A stretch of 64,000 nt of DNA from contig NZ_JADPKT010000007.1 in NCBI RefSeq assembly GCF_023074075.1, positions 538,711 to 602,710 of the forward strand, in the 5' to 3' direction. Below the pieces are notes generated by a model, which saw nothing but the letters and a program-made list of their open reading frames with translations, ran no database searches and was not told the DNA's origin. The stretch comes from Bradyrhizobium sp. 138. GTDB lineage: Bacteria > Pseudomonadota > Alphaproteobacteria > Rhizobiales > Xanthobacteraceae. Both the position numbers and the translations under genes were made by a program. Each line of letters opens with the position of its first letter. The first letter of the stretch is position 1. Of the stretch, positions 1 to 8,318 are shown piece after piece.

Positions 1-278
1 TGTTCGAGCACGGGCAGCGCGACGGTCGGCTGGTCCGCCGACAGCGCCCGCACGATCGACGCCGGAGCATCGGAGCTGCGCGCAAAGGCCTCGGCCATCG
101 CCTGCCGCACCAGCGGCGAGGGATCGTCGAGCTGCATCAACAGCGCGCCTTCGGCGGCGATGCGGTCGTCTGTCGAAAGGTCTGAGATCAGCCAGGCCCG
201 GGCCAACGCCCGTGTGGCCTCGGCGCGCTCGCCGGCGGGCGCCGTCCTGATCCAATTGATGAACTGCCGAACAATCAT
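1..278 (-). CDS. DUF2336-like helical protein, N-terminal part only
   Basis: Only the first 92 codons are visible; the gene runs off the left edge. It starts at ATG 278 with MIVRQFINWIR and continues as an alanine- and leucine-rich, all-helical sequence with a HEAT-like pattern (DDPSPLVRQAMAEAFA). That pattern fits the DUF2336 family, frequent in Bradyrhizobium and of unknown biochemical role. There is no signal peptide, so it is probably cytoplasmic. A perfect short palindrome lies 32 bases upstream and a near-match to a CtrA box about 75 bases upstream. The family call rests on the N-terminus alone; the C-terminal part cannot be checked here. Confidence 0.6.
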   Translation of the reverse strand, partial: MIVRQFINWIRTAPAGERAEATRALARAWLISDLSTDDRIAAEGALLMQLDDPSPLVRQAMAEAFARSSDAPASIVRALSADQPTVALPVLE

Positions 279-309
279 GCTGCTTCCGGCTTACACAACA
301 AACGAAAAT

Positions 310-326
310 GGTGACGGCTCGTCACC
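310..326. promoter_or_regulatory. Perfect palindrome upstream of the DUF2336 gene
   Basis: GGTGACG-GCT-CGTCACC is a perfect 7-bp inverted repeat with a 3-base centre, 32 bases upstream of the leftward start at 278. Size and position suit a dimeric repressor or activator site. I do not recognise the regulator. Further upstream (352..366) the leftward strand reads TGAA-N7-TTAAG, one mismatch from a CtrA half-site pair. Confidence 0.35.
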
Positions 327-423
327 TGCAACACAAAATAAACCACGACGCTTAACAAAGCGTTCACCATAAGCGGCTGGTTTTATTGACGTTTTGTTAA
401 GGGAACAGAGGCGCCTGCCGCGC

Positions 424-556
424 GTGCCCCGGACGCAGCGCAGCGCCTCGGCGATGCGCTGCAGAGCCGGGGCCCAAGGTGTTTGAGAGCGGTGGGCGCG
501 GCCTGGGTCCCGGCTCTGCGGCGCATCGCTTGCGCGTTGCGCCTCGTCCGGGACAC
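424..556. repeat. Intergenic palindromic repeat, CCGGGGC family (copy 1)
   Basis: The left end reads GTGCCCCGGACG and the right end CGTCCGGGACAC, its reverse complement with one mismatch. In between are GCAGAGCCGGGGCCC and GGTCCCGGCTCTGC. Related copies lie at 23773..23850 and 60477..60630, always between genes. This copy fills most of the 288-base gap between the DUF2336 and transglycosylase genes. It is probably a non-coding REP-like element; reading frames across it look like chance. Confidence 0.6.
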
Positions 557-566
557 GAGACGGCGA

Positions 567-1586
567 TTAGCTCGAGAACGTGCCGCTGCGATCGCTGAAG
601 AGATCGAGTGGCTGCGGCGGTCGCACATCAGGTGCAGCTGACGCGACCGACATCAGCGAGGCGTTGTTGCCCCATAATTTCTGCACCGTGGTCGAGACCG
701 GCTGCGTGGTGTCGCCGGGTTGATAAATCGAGCGGAATGCCGGCGCGACTGGCGTATTGTCAGCGACCGTCGTCGATGATGTCGCGCTGACCGGCGTCAC
801 GGCATTCGTGTTCGGAAACGTCTGGAGATAAGCCGCGTTGTCGACCCTCGGCGCGGTGGGCTGTATGCCGCTCGCGCTCGCGACCTCGGTGGTCGACGGC
901 GTGCCGCCATAGATCGCCATCGCGCTGCGGGTGACTTTCGAATTGGCGGCGCTGGCATAGCGTGCGTCCAGCACCGAATAGACTTCGGAGACGCTGCGGG
1001 CGCGGCCGTCCCTGGCGTAGAAGATCGAACGATTGGCGGACGCCGCGTTCGGAAACAGCCGCGCACCGACCGCTTGCGGATTGTCCTCGGCATTAGCGAT
1101 CAGTTTTGCGGCTCCGCCGACGCCCATGAAATGCGCCATGTAGAGCTCGCTGTCGCTCGGCCTGCGCCCGAGCAGGCCGGTGAGCTTGAAGCTGTTCGAC
1201 TGCGTCAGCGCGGCCGCCATGCTGGAGGCGGCCTCGGGATCGTCGCGCAGCTTCATGATCGACCGCTTCATGGCGGGATCATCGACGGTGTAGCTGCCCG
1301 ACGACGTCCTGGTGATGGCGGCGGAATAGTTGCCGTAGCCGAGCTGGGAGCCGGCCTCCTTCACGGTGCCGAGCCAGGTCTGGTCGATGAACTGGTAGAG
1401 CCCATGCGCGGATGACGTCGTGGCACCGGCCGTCGGATTGAAATCCGATTCCATCTTGGCGGTGGTCAGCATGTACTGGAAGCTGACGCCGCTGACGTTC
1501 GAGGCCTGCTTGATCGCACCGGCGACGCGCGCGCGCGACGGATCGAGACCGGCCGTCTGCGTCGCACTGAAATTGTCGACCGACAT
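567..1586 (-). CDS. Lytic transglycosylase (SLT-like) domain protein
   Basis: A 339-residue protein predicted to cleave the MurNAc-GlcNAc bond of peptidoglycan. The SLT-type fold is seen in the first ~90 residues: the catalytic glutamate is E46 in TAKMESDFNP, followed by SSAHGLYQFIDQTW, the glycosidase-like motif. A helical stretch (LLGRRPSDSELYMAHFMG) belongs to the same domain. The C-terminal 150 residues are low-complexity Thr/Ser/Ala-rich. No signal peptide is visible, so export is unclear; such enzymes in flagellated alphaproteobacteria can act during flagellar or envelope assembly. I chose ATG 1586 (MSVDNFSATQ) over a start 14 codons earlier because the extension is not conserved-looking. 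A CtrA box lies 80 bases upstream, suggesting cell-cycle control. Confidence 0.8.
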   Translation of the reverse strand: MSVDNFSATQTAGLDPSRARVAGAIKQASNVSGVSFQYMLTTAKMESDFNPTAGATTSSAHGLYQFIDQTWLGTVKEAGSQLGYGNYSAAITRTSSGSYTVDDPAMKRSIMKLRDDPEAASSMAAALTQSNSFKLTGLLGRRPSDSELYMAHFMGVGGAAKLIANAEDNPQAVGARLFPNAASANRSIFYARDGRARSVSEVYSVLDARYASAANSKVTRSAMAIYGGTPSTTEVASASGIQPTAPRVDNAAYLQTFPNTNAVTPVSATSSTTVADNTPVAPAFRSIYQPGDTTQPVSTTVQKLWGNNASLMSVASAAPDVRPPQPLDLFSDRSGTFSS

Positions 1587-1665
1587 GATGAGGTGCCCGC
1601 CCTGCGCGGCGTTGAGCGGCGCCGGCAATTCGGACGCCCTATCGGCTCACCGTGGGACAGGTATA

Positions 1666-1681
1666 GTTAATGCGGGGTTAA
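1666..1681 (-). promoter_or_regulatory. CtrA box upstream of the transglycosylase gene
   Basis: On the leftward strand this reads TTAA-CCCCGCA-TTAAC, an exact match to the alphaproteobacterial CtrA consensus TTAA-N7-TTAAC. It is about 80 bases upstream of the ATG at 1586 and in the same orientation. CtrA controls motility, cell-wall and division genes, which fits a peptidoglycan-cleaving product. The binding itself is inferred. Confidence 0.6.
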
Positions 1682-1738
1682 TCCGGCAGTCTCTGTCACT
1701 GCAGGGTTCGCGCTGCGCGCCCCAGGAATGACAGAGAG

Positions 1739-2161
1739 CTACTTCTTGTAGACCGCGTCCGGATCAAACAGCCGCTCGGCATCGGTGAAGACGAGCTTGG
1801 CTCCCCCGCCCTCGGCCTCGACCTTGCGGTAGAAGCAGGACCGCCGGCCGGTGTGGCAGGCAGCCCCGATCTGCTCGACGCGGATCCAGACCGCGTCCTG
1901 GTCGCAATCGGTGCGCATCTCGACCACGCGCTGGGTTTGACCTGAGGTCTCACCTTTTCGCCACAAGGCATTGCGCGAGCGGCTGAAGTACCAGGCCTCG
2001 CCGGTCGCGATCGTCTTGCGCAGCGCCTCGTCATTCATGTGCGCGACCATGAGCACGTCGCCGGTGGCGATGTCGGTCGCGACGCACGTCACGAGCCCGC
2101 TCGTGTCGAAGCGCGGCTGGAAGGCCAGGCCTTCCTCGATTTCATGGGAGTGAGCGGACAC
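1739..2161 (-). CDS. hisI: Phosphoribosyl-AMP cyclohydrolase HisI
   Basis: Third step of histidine biosynthesis: opens the adenine ring of phosphoribosyl-AMP. The 140-residue length is that of the stand-alone bacterial enzyme, with no HisE fusion. Family motifs are present in order: [29 protein letters not shown], and the metal-binding [11 protein letters not shown] followed by [12 protein letters not shown], with the zinc and magnesium ligand Cys and Asp residues intact. The start is GTG 2161 ([11 protein letters not shown]) with AAGG just upstream; an internal ATG nearby is out of frame. It follows folE by 24 bases on the same strand, so the two are probably cotranscribed. Confidence 0.95.
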   Translation of the reverse strand: MSAHSHEIEEGLAFQPRFDTSGLVTCVATDIATGDVLMVAHMNDEALRKTIATGEAWYFSRSRNALWRKGETSGQTQRVVEMRTDCDQDAVWIRVEQIGAACHTGRRSCFYRKVEAEGGGAKLVFTDAERLFDPDAVYKK

Positions 2162-2185
2162 GACCTTGCCGATCTATTCGCGAGG

Positions 2186-2875
2186 TCAGCGCGTGCCTCG
2201 CACCAGGGACAGGAAACGGGCCTGCTCCGCCGGATTGTCGCGGAACATGCCGGTGAAGCGGCTGGTGAAGGTGGAGGCGCCATGCTTGGCGACGCCGCGC
2301 ACCGACATGCAGGTATGCTCCGCCTCGATCAGCACGGCAACGCCGCGGGGTTTCAGGACCTCGTCGATGGCCGCGGCGATCTGCGCCGTCAGGTGCTCCT
2401 GGGTCTGGAGCCGGCGGGCGAAGATGTCGGTGAGGCGGGCGAGCTTGGACAGGCCGACGACGCGCTCCACCGGCGTGTAGGCGATGTGCGCCTTGCCGTA
2501 GAACGGCATCATGTGATGCTCGCATTGCGAGGTGAACTCGATGTCGCGCACCAGCACGAAATCGTCATAACCGGCGGTCTCGCCGAAGGTGCGGTCGAGC
2601 ACCTCGGCCGGACACTGGTGATAGCCCTGATAGAGTTCGTCGAAGGCCTCGACCACGCGGCGCGGCGTGTCGAGCAGGCCTTCGCGCTCGGTGTTCTCGC
2701 CGATATAGGCGAGCAGCGTCTTGACCGCCGCCTCCGCCTCGGCACGCGCCGGGCGCGGCTGGTCGGCGCGAACGGCGGCCGCGAGGAATTCGGCAGGGTC
2801 AAGCTCGGCCGGCCGGCTCTCGGGCTGCCGGTCAGAGGGCTTGCCCGGGCGGATGGATTTGATTGCAGCGTCCAT
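2186..2875 (-). CDS. folE: GTP cyclohydrolase I
   Basis: Converts GTP to 7,8-dihydroneopterin triphosphate, the first step to tetrahydrofolate (and a possible source of queuosine precursor). The protein has 229 residues: a variable N-terminal ~45, then the conserved homodecamer-forming domain. Zinc ligands are C118 and H121 in QCEHHMMPF and C189 in [29 protein letters not shown] and the C-terminal [11 protein letters not shown] motif are also present. Start ATG 2875 ([10 protein letters not shown]) has a good GGAG ribosome binding site; in-frame sequence further upstream looks non-coding. It is first of a folE-hisI pair and divergent from the IscU-like gene at 3118. Confidence 0.96.
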   Translation of the reverse strand: MDAAIKSIRPGKPSDRQPESRPAELDPAEFLAAAVRADQPRPARAEAEAAVKTLLAYIGENTEREGLLDTPRRVVEAFDELYQGYHQCPAEVLDRTFGETAGYDDFVLVRDIEFTSQCEHHMMPFYGKAHIAYTPVERVVGLSKLARLTDIFARRLQTQEHLTAQIAAAIDEVLKPRGVAVLIEAEHTCMSVRGVAKHGASTFTSRFTGMFRDNPAEQARFLSLVRGTR

Positions 2876-3117
2876 ATCTTCTCCGTTCGACGGCCTTAAC
2901 GGCCGGAGTGTCACCGGCAGACGGGGCGGCCAAGCCGCCGGACGCCTGAAGAGAACAGTCTTGGCGCAAGAGTCCGCAGGCTGCAATGCCGGCCGCACAG
3001 TTGGAAATCGCCGCCGGCGCGCTGCTGGACTGTTTTTCCGCCAGTTGCGACCCTATATAGGACCGTGGACGCTGCCCGCCAAGGCCGATCGGGTGCGGAA
3101 GTGCTGGACTCCATCAC

Positions 3118-3573
3118 ATGCTGAACGACATCTACAACAAGCGGATCATCGAACTGGCCGGGAATATTCCGCGCCTCGGACGGCTGTCGGACCCCGATGC
3201 CTCCGCCACCGCCCACTCCAAGCTGTGCGGCTCGACCGTCAAGGTCGATCTCAAGATGACCGGAGACACCGTCACCGACTTCGCCCATGACGTGAAGGCC
3301 TGCGCCCTTGGCCAGGCCTCTTCATCCATCATGGCAAGTCGGGTCGTCGGATCGACTGCGAGCGAACTCCGTGAGTTACGCGAGACTGTTCGCAAGATGC
3401 TGAAGGAAAACGGTGCGCCTCCCGAAGGCAAATGGGAGGAGATCAAGTTCCTTGAGCCAGTCCGCAACTACAAGGCCCGCCATGCCTCGACGCTGCTGAC
3501 CTTCGATGCCGTGGTCGACGCCATCGGCCAGATCGAAGCCAGAGCCAAGCAGCCGGCCGTGGCGCAGGGCTGA
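3118..3573 (+). CDS. IscU/SufU-like iron-sulfur scaffold protein
   Basis: A 151-residue member of the IscU/SufU/NifU-N family, which assembles iron-sulfur clusters and passes them to apoproteins. Two of the three classical cluster-ligand cysteines are seen: C37 in SKLCGSTV and C62 in KACALGQASSS. At the third position, RHASTLL, the usual RHCS-type cysteine is alanine (A123), with H122 kept. I recall the same replacement in stand-alone alphaproteobacterial homologues. No other isc or suf gene is adjacent; neighbours are folE (divergent, 242 bases away) and a convergent exported protein. Confidence 0.85.
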   Translation: MLNDIYNKRIIELAGNIPRLGRLSDPDASATAHSKLCGSTVKVDLKMTGDTVTDFAHDVKACALGQASSSIMASRVVGSTASELRELRETVRKMLKENGAPPEGKWEEIKFLEPVRNYKARHASTLLTFDAVVDAIGQIEARAKQPAVAQG

Positions 3574-3630
3574 ACTCCCCGCGTCAGTCCGCGGCGACGC
3601 GCGCCGCGGAACAATTGGCAAGATTTGAGC

Positions 3631-4530
3631 TTACTTCGGCGTCGCCGCAGCTGTAGCCGGCGCGGCCACACCGCCCGTCGGCACCATGGCTTCCGCCGTC
3701 TGGGTCGACTTGCCAGGCTGCTCCGGTTCCGCGCCGAACTTGGCCTGCGTCTTCGGGGCCAGCGCCGCCATCGCCGGCGCGGAGATGTCCACATGCGGCA
3801 GCACGTCGGCCACGAGATCTGTCGTCACGAGATTGGTGAGCTTGAGCTCGCCCGCGTCCAGTTCGTGCAGATCTTCCCAGGGCGGCACGCTGAGCGCGAG
3901 CGACAGCAAATCGCCCGCTCCGCCCATGTCGAAGGTATATTTGGCCAGACGGCCGATATCGCGCTCCACGATCATCAGATCCTGCGCGCTATAGCTCGCC
4001 GCCTTGGCATCGTCGGCACGGTCGCCCATCCAGATCTGGTGGACGCGGACATGGGCGGCTTCCGGCACGTAGCGCTTCTTGCCGGCCAGCAGCAGGAACA
4101 CGCACATGGATTCGCAATAGGCCTCAGGCGCGACCGCCGGCCGGGCCGACTGCCCGCCGCGAAGGCTTACGCCGACCGTGGTCAATAGTCCGAGATTGCG
4201 GAAGCGTCGGCCAAGCGTGATCGCGTCATTGACGGAACCGCCGCTGGAATCGAGCACCACGGTGGCCCCGCCAAGCTGGCGACCGCGGGAAAACTCTTCG
4301 AAATCCTTCGGCGTATCGGCGGTGATGACGCCCACGGCGCTGACCCAGCCGCGGCAGTTCGGCTCGCAGGCGACCCAGTTGAACTTCATCGGCAGCTTGC
4401 GCTCTTCGAGAGCAGCACCGGCGCGGGCGGACGAGCCAAGTGTCGCGACGGCGCCAGCCAGCACGACTCCACATACGGCGGTTCCCACCAGCAACCAGCC
4501 GCGAAGATTAAGGGAGTTCAGAAGTTTCAA
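3631..4530 (-). CDS. Exported ClpP/crotonase-fold protein, unknown function
   Basis: About 299 residues. I prefer the TTG at 4530 (MKLLNSLNLRGWLL): AAGGAA lies 7 bases upstream and the product then begins with a textbook signal peptide ending SSARA at about residue 37. A longer frame starts at ATG 4596. The mature part resembles a serine-protease ClpP-like fold: VVLDSSGGSVNDAITLGR (oxyanion region, ~92-109), then AYCESMCVFLLLAG (~138-150, candidate serine S141) and VRVHQIWMG (candidate histidine H164). The Ala/Pro/Thr-rich tail looks disordered. It matches the broad family of periplasmic ClpP-like proteins with no known substrate. Confidence 0.7.
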   Translation of the reverse strand: MKLLNSLNLRGWLLVGTAVCGVVLAGAVATLGSSARAGAALEERKLPMKFNWVACEPNCRGWVSAVGVITADTPKDFEEFSRGRQLGGATVVLDSSGGSVNDAITLGRRFRNLGLLTTVGVSLRGGQSARPAVAPEAYCESMCVFLLLAGKKRYVPEAAHVRVHQIWMGDRADDAKAASYSAQDLMIVERDIGRLAKYTFDMGGAGDLLSLALSVPPWEDLHELDAGELKLTNLVTTDLVADVLPHVDISAPAMAALAPKTQAKFGAEPEQPGKSTQTAEAMVPTGGVAAPATAAATPK

Positions 4531-4777
4531 TCTGGTTCCTTCCCCAAGCCCCAAGGTCCCTAAACAATCCCCGGTAGCGCCCACTGAGTCCATCATACAG
4601 GCGTATGTTTCTACACTTGGACGTCACAAAAATGGTATCCGGGGGAATACAGCTCGTCCACAGGTACTTGCTGCACTGCTCCCAAAAAGCATGCAAAATA
4701 TGGCGCGAAAACAACAGCTTAGAGTTCCCTGCCCCGGAACCGTGCAACACCTCGCCTAACGTGGCAGCACAGCGCAC

Positions 4778-5116
4778 ATGAAGCATTCAGCCTGCGGGCA
4801 TTGTTCCAGTTCGGTCGAGGGGGCGCTTCGGCTCCCGCGCAGATTCGGCCGCGCGCTGATCTGGCTCTATCGGCATACGCTGTCGCCTCTGGTCGGCTAC
4901 AATTGCCGGCATCTTCCGACCTGCTCGGTCTATGGCGACGAGGCGATCGAACGGTTCGGACTCTGGGCCGGTGGCTGGATGACGCTGGCGCGGCTGCTCC
5001 GCTGCAATCCGTTTGGCACGTCGGGCATCGACAACGTGCCGCTCACCGCGCCGCAAGGCGCGCGCTGGTATCTGCCATGGCGCTATGGCCGCTGGCGCGG
5101 CGTCAATGCATCCTGA
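4778..5116 (+). CDS. yidD: Membrane protein insertion efficiency factor YidD
   Basis: A short protein (112 residues) of the YidD family, a small inner-membrane-associated helper of YidC and Sec insertion. The diagnostic stretch is present: LIWLYRHTLSPLVGYNCRHL, then PTCSVYGDEAIERFG, and RLLRCNPFG. Residues 1-20 precede the conserved core and are Cys/Ser-rich, so a later start is possible, although no in-frame ATG lies between. It is not next to rnpA or yidC, as is often so in this order. A small membrane protein follows at 5209. Confidence 0.93.
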   Translation: MKHSACGHCSSSVEGALRLPRRFGRALIWLYRHTLSPLVGYNCRHLPTCSVYGDEAIERFGLWAGGWMTLARLLRCNPFGTSGIDNVPLTAPQGARWYLPWRYGRWRGVNAS

Positions 5117-5208
5117 GATTGCTGCGATGCCTTGCGCATCAAGGACCTGAGCGGAACCTTGGACTTCCTTCCCACGTTGTTATGCCGCTCCTCCGGGAGG
5201 AAACAACA

Positions 5209-5415
5209 ATGCGCTGGAAAATCAGCCCTCATTTTCACATCAGGCCTGGTCCGAATTTCAGTCACAGGGGACACGATCCCAGAACCATCGACCTGCTCGC
5301 CATCATCGTCCTGCTCGCGCTCGTCCTCGGCTCAGGCTGGTATCTGGCGAGGAGCCTTGCGACGCAGCCAAGCACGACGAGCTTCATCGTGCCGAGCCAG
5401 AGCGTGCATTGGTAG
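5209..5415 (+). CDS. Small single-pass membrane protein
   Basis: A 68-residue protein starting MRWKISPHFHIR. The start is supported by GGGAGGAAACAACA directly before ATG 5209. A hydrophilic, His-rich N-terminus (~30 residues) is followed by one transmembrane segment (IDLLAIIVLLALVLGSGWYL, ~34-53) and a short Ser/Thr-rich tail. I do not recognise a family. It ends exactly one base before the stop codon of the convergent gene at 5416. Confidence 0.55.
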   Translation: MRWKISPHFHIRPGPNFSHRGHDPRTIDLLAIIVLLALVLGSGWYLARSLATQPSTTSFIVPSQSVHW

Positions 5416-6630
5416 TCAGCGAAACCAGTAGACGCGCCCGGACTGCGGCGGAATCGATTCCGGCGGACGTGGCCGCTTCGGGCGCGGCGGCTTTGGCGCC
5501 GGCTCGGCAGACGAGGTGGCCTCCGCCTCCGGCGCGACCTCGTTGCCAGACAGCTTCACCGAGAGCAGCAAATTCGATTCGTGCATCCGCCAGCGATAGC
5601 CGACGCCGAAATCGATCGGCTGGGCGCGCGTGAACAGCGCGGCATAGCGTTCCTGGTAGCGGCCGGGGAATTCGTCGATCGGGCCGAGATAGCGGCCGAA
5701 CGGGAAGAACCGCCATTGCCGCGCATTGTAGTTCGCAAGCGGAATGCCGGAATCGTCTTGGATGATGGTGGCACTGTTGGCGAGCAGCCAGTCGCGAACG
5801 ACGGTGAAATTGCCGGAATGCAGCAGATAGGACGCGCTCTTGAGCAGGCTGTTGCCGGGCCCGAGCGTCTCGCAGAATTTCAGGAAGCCCGTGGCGCGCG
5901 CACCGGAATTGGAAAGATCGGTCGAGAAATAATACAGCGTGCGCGCCTCGCCGTCGGAGCCGGCGAAGGTGATGCGGACGCCGTGCGTCGCATTCCGTCC
6001 CGGATTGTCGTCGCCGACATGCACCCCACCCTTGTCGTCGAGCGCGACCATCTCGACGTTGCGGATGGTCTTGCCGGAGCGCGCGAGAAAGACATAGAGG
6101 ATCGGCAAGGTGCCGTTGACCTGATTGGCATGCAGGTCGACCTTCATCTGCTTGGTGATGAAGAACGAGAAGCTCAGGATCGAGCCGAGCGAACGCTCGA
6201 CAATGTAGAGCGCGGCACCGACAGAACCGCGCGGCAGCCGCGTCAAATCGGGCACAGCGCCGACCGGCTCCAGTGCACCGAGCACGTAGGTGCTGGCCTT
6301 GGAATAGAAGGCGTTGGCGTAGAGGAAGTCAGGGCCGCTGAACATGTAGAACATGGTCGGCCGGGGCGCGGCAAGATTGATTTCGGCCCAATTGCGGATC
6401 TTCGAGAGCTGGCGCTGTTCGAGCTGGGCGAAGGCGCCGTCGAAGAACTTCGCATGGCGCTGCCAGCTCGGATCCTTCGTGAGCGGCACCAGCGGCGAGT
6501 CCGCCGAAGGCTGCATGCCCGCAAGGAAGCGCGCGGTGTCGTCGAAGGTGACGTCGGCGGCGTGTGCGGACGAGACCGCCGCAGCCAGCAGGGCAAGCGC
6601 GACGGCCGCAATTCTGAAGGGGCGAAACAT
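5416..6630 (-). CDS. Secreted conserved protein, unknown function
   Basis: 404 residues beginning with a clear signal peptide (MFRPFRIAAVALALLAAAVS, cleavage after SAHA near residue 25), so periplasmic. The mature protein is a single globular region with no motif I recognise (segments ARPTMFYMFSGPDFLYANAF and GRYQERYAALF), then a Pro/Lys/Arg-rich tail (about 370-395) likely to be disordered. The start lies 2 bases after the stop of the permease gene, so the two form an operon and may share a role in uptake of the permease substrate. Confidence 0.7.
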   Translation of the reverse strand: MFRPFRIAAVALALLAAAVSSAHAADVTFDDTARFLAGMQPSADSPLVPLTKDPSWQRHAKFFDGAFAQLEQRQLSKIRNWAEINLAAPRPTMFYMFSGPDFLYANAFYSKASTYVLGALEPVGAVPDLTRLPRGSVGAALYIVERSLGSILSFSFFITKQMKVDLHANQVNGTLPILYVFLARSGKTIRNVEMVALDDKGGVHVGDDNPGRNATHGVRITFAGSDGEARTLYYFSTDLSNSGARATGFLKFCETLGPGNSLLKSASYLLHSGNFTVVRDWLLANSATIIQDDSGIPLANYNARQWRFFPFGRYLGPIDEFPGRYQERYAALFTRAQPIDFGVGYRWRMHESNLLLSVKLSGNEVAPEAEATSSAEPAPKPPRPKRPRPPESIPPQSGRVYWFR

Positions 6631-6632
6631 AT

Positions 6633-7997
6633 CTATTCGCTATTGTGTGAATTGCCAGCGGCGACCGGCCGCCTGCGGAAAACAGCATAAATCAACAGAC
6701 CCGAGAGCATGACGAGCATCCCCGAGAGCGACTGCACCGGCCGCTCGGTCAACAGGTAGTACATCATGAACCCGGTCACGAGCAGGAAAACCAGCGGCGT
6801 GAACGGGTATCCCCAGGCGCGATAGGGCCTGGGCAAATCGGGATCGGTGATGCGCAGCTTGATGACGCCGGCTACCGTGAAGAACGAGCAAAACAGCAGT
6901 GCGAACTGGATGAAGTCGAGCACCGCCTCGAAGCTGCGCGTGAACAGCAGCAGATTGGCGACGACGAGCTGGAACAGGATGGCATAGGCCGGCGCGCCGC
7001 GCGCCGATCGCTTCGAGAAGACGCGTAAGGCAGGAATGTCCTCGCCCATCGTCATCATCACGCGGGGACCGATCCACATCATCGCAGAGATCGAAGAGAT
7101 CAGGCCGACGCAGATCATCGCGCCGACGATCCGGCCGCCGAGATCGCCGAAGATAGCGCTGCCGGCAACGCTGGCGACGTCGAGCTGGCCGGCGAGCTCG
7201 CCGACCGGCGTCGAGTAGAGGAACACCGCGTTCAGCGCGACATACAGCACGAGCACGATCAGCGTGCCCACCAGCATCGCGCGCGGCAGGCTCCGCTGCG
7301 GCGTGTTCATTTCACCGATGATATAGGTCGCGGCGTTCCAACCCGAGAACGAATACATCACGAAGACGAGCCCGATCGCGAAGGGCGCGCTGACGATGTG
7401 GGTGAGATCGCCCGGCTGCGGCGTGAAGGCGATCGGCTGCGGCACGCCGATGACGAAGCCGGCGACCAGGAAGGCGACGATCAGCACGACCTTGATGATC
7501 GTTGAGATCAGCTGGAAGGTCGCGGAGTGCCTGACGCCGGTCAGTTGCACGAGCGAGACCAGCCACACCACGGCGATGGCGAGCGGAATCGACGGCAGAT
7601 CGGGCATCACCGATTTGGCGTATTCGCCGAACGCCATCGCGGCGAGCGCGACCGGCGCCGCGAAACCCACCGTCGCCGAGACCCAGCCGGCGAGAAAGCC
7701 GAAGGCCGGATGATAGGCGCGGCCGAGGAAATTGTATTCGCCGCTCGAGCGTGGAAACATCGCCCCGAGCTCGCTGTAGGCGAACACCCCGCATAGCGCG
7801 ACGACGCCGCCGACGGTCCACAGCAGCAGGATCGAGAAGCCGGACGGGATATCCTTGACCTGGAAGCCGAGGCTGGTGAAGACACCGACGCCGATCATGT
7901 CGGCGACGACGATGGCGGTTGCGACCAGAACCGAGACCCCGCTCCCGCTTCCGGTCAGCCGGCCAATCCAGGGAGCAGTTCCCGCATCTGCCGTCAT
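6633..7997 (-). CDS. APC-family amino acid permease
   Basis: 454 residues with 12 predicted transmembrane segments, typical of amino acid/polyamine/organocation symporters. Family marks are the first helix motif VVADMIGVGVFTSLGF (Gly-rich unwound substrate site, ~35-45), SGEYNFLGRAYHP after helix 2, and GWNAATYIIGEMNTPQRSLP in the loop after helix 6. Start ATG 7997 is preceded by AAGGACC. The substrate cannot be told from sequence. It is first in an operon with the secreted protein at 5416..6630. Confidence 0.87.
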   Translation of the reverse strand: MTADAGTAPWIGRLTGSGSGVSVLVATAIVVADMIGVGVFTSLGFQVKDIPSGFSILLLWTVGGVVALCGVFAYSELGAMFPRSSGEYNFLGRAYHPAFGFLAGWVSATVGFAAPVALAAMAFGEYAKSVMPDLPSIPLAIAVVWLVSLVQLTGVRHSATFQLISTIIKVVLIVAFLVAGFVIGVPQPIAFTPQPGDLTHIVSAPFAIGLVFVMYSFSGWNAATYIIGEMNTPQRSLPRAMLVGTLIVLVLYVALNAVFLYSTPVGELAGQLDVASVAGSAIFGDLGGRIVGAMICVGLISSISAMMWIGPRVMMTMGEDIPALRVFSKRSARGAPAYAILFQLVVANLLLFTRSFEAVLDFIQFALLFCSFFTVAGVIKLRITDPDLPRPYRAWGYPFTPLVFLLVTGFMMYYLLTERPVQSLSGMLVMLSGLLIYAVFRRRPVAAGNSHNSE

Positions 7998-8318
7998 CGG
8001 GGGTCCTTGGCCTCAGGCGGTCATGCCTTGGGCGCATCGTGCAGTTTGGCCCAGTCAATTCAAGCAGAGTTAACAAGGGTTAAATGAGGCGAGGGAAACA
8101 GGTATTTGAGCACCGCATATGCCCGCTCCCAGGCCAAAAAGCTGCGTACGCCCCGGGAAACCCCGTTCCCCGTCCCCACAATCAGGACACGATTGCATGG
8201 TCCTTTTGAGCGTTCCGGATGTGGGGAAGTTTCTCCGGACGCTTAACGTCGCCTAAACGCCCATCGGCTCAATTGTTGAAGGATTTGCCGATGGACGTGA
8301 CTTTGGGGTCATGGGTGG
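7998..8318. other. Divergent intergenic region, 321 bases
   Basis: Lies between the divergent permease and hydrolase genes and must hold both promoters. It contains GTTAACAAGGGTTAAATG near 8068, a pair of TTAA blocks with 6 rather than 7 bases between, so not a proper CtrA box, and C-rich runs at 8150..8180. I see no gene, no clear terminator and no convincing promoter boxes. Confidence 0.4.

Noticed and set aside
8068..8082. TTAA pair upstream of the hydrolase gene as a CtrA box
   Set aside because: The spacing is 6 bases, not 7.
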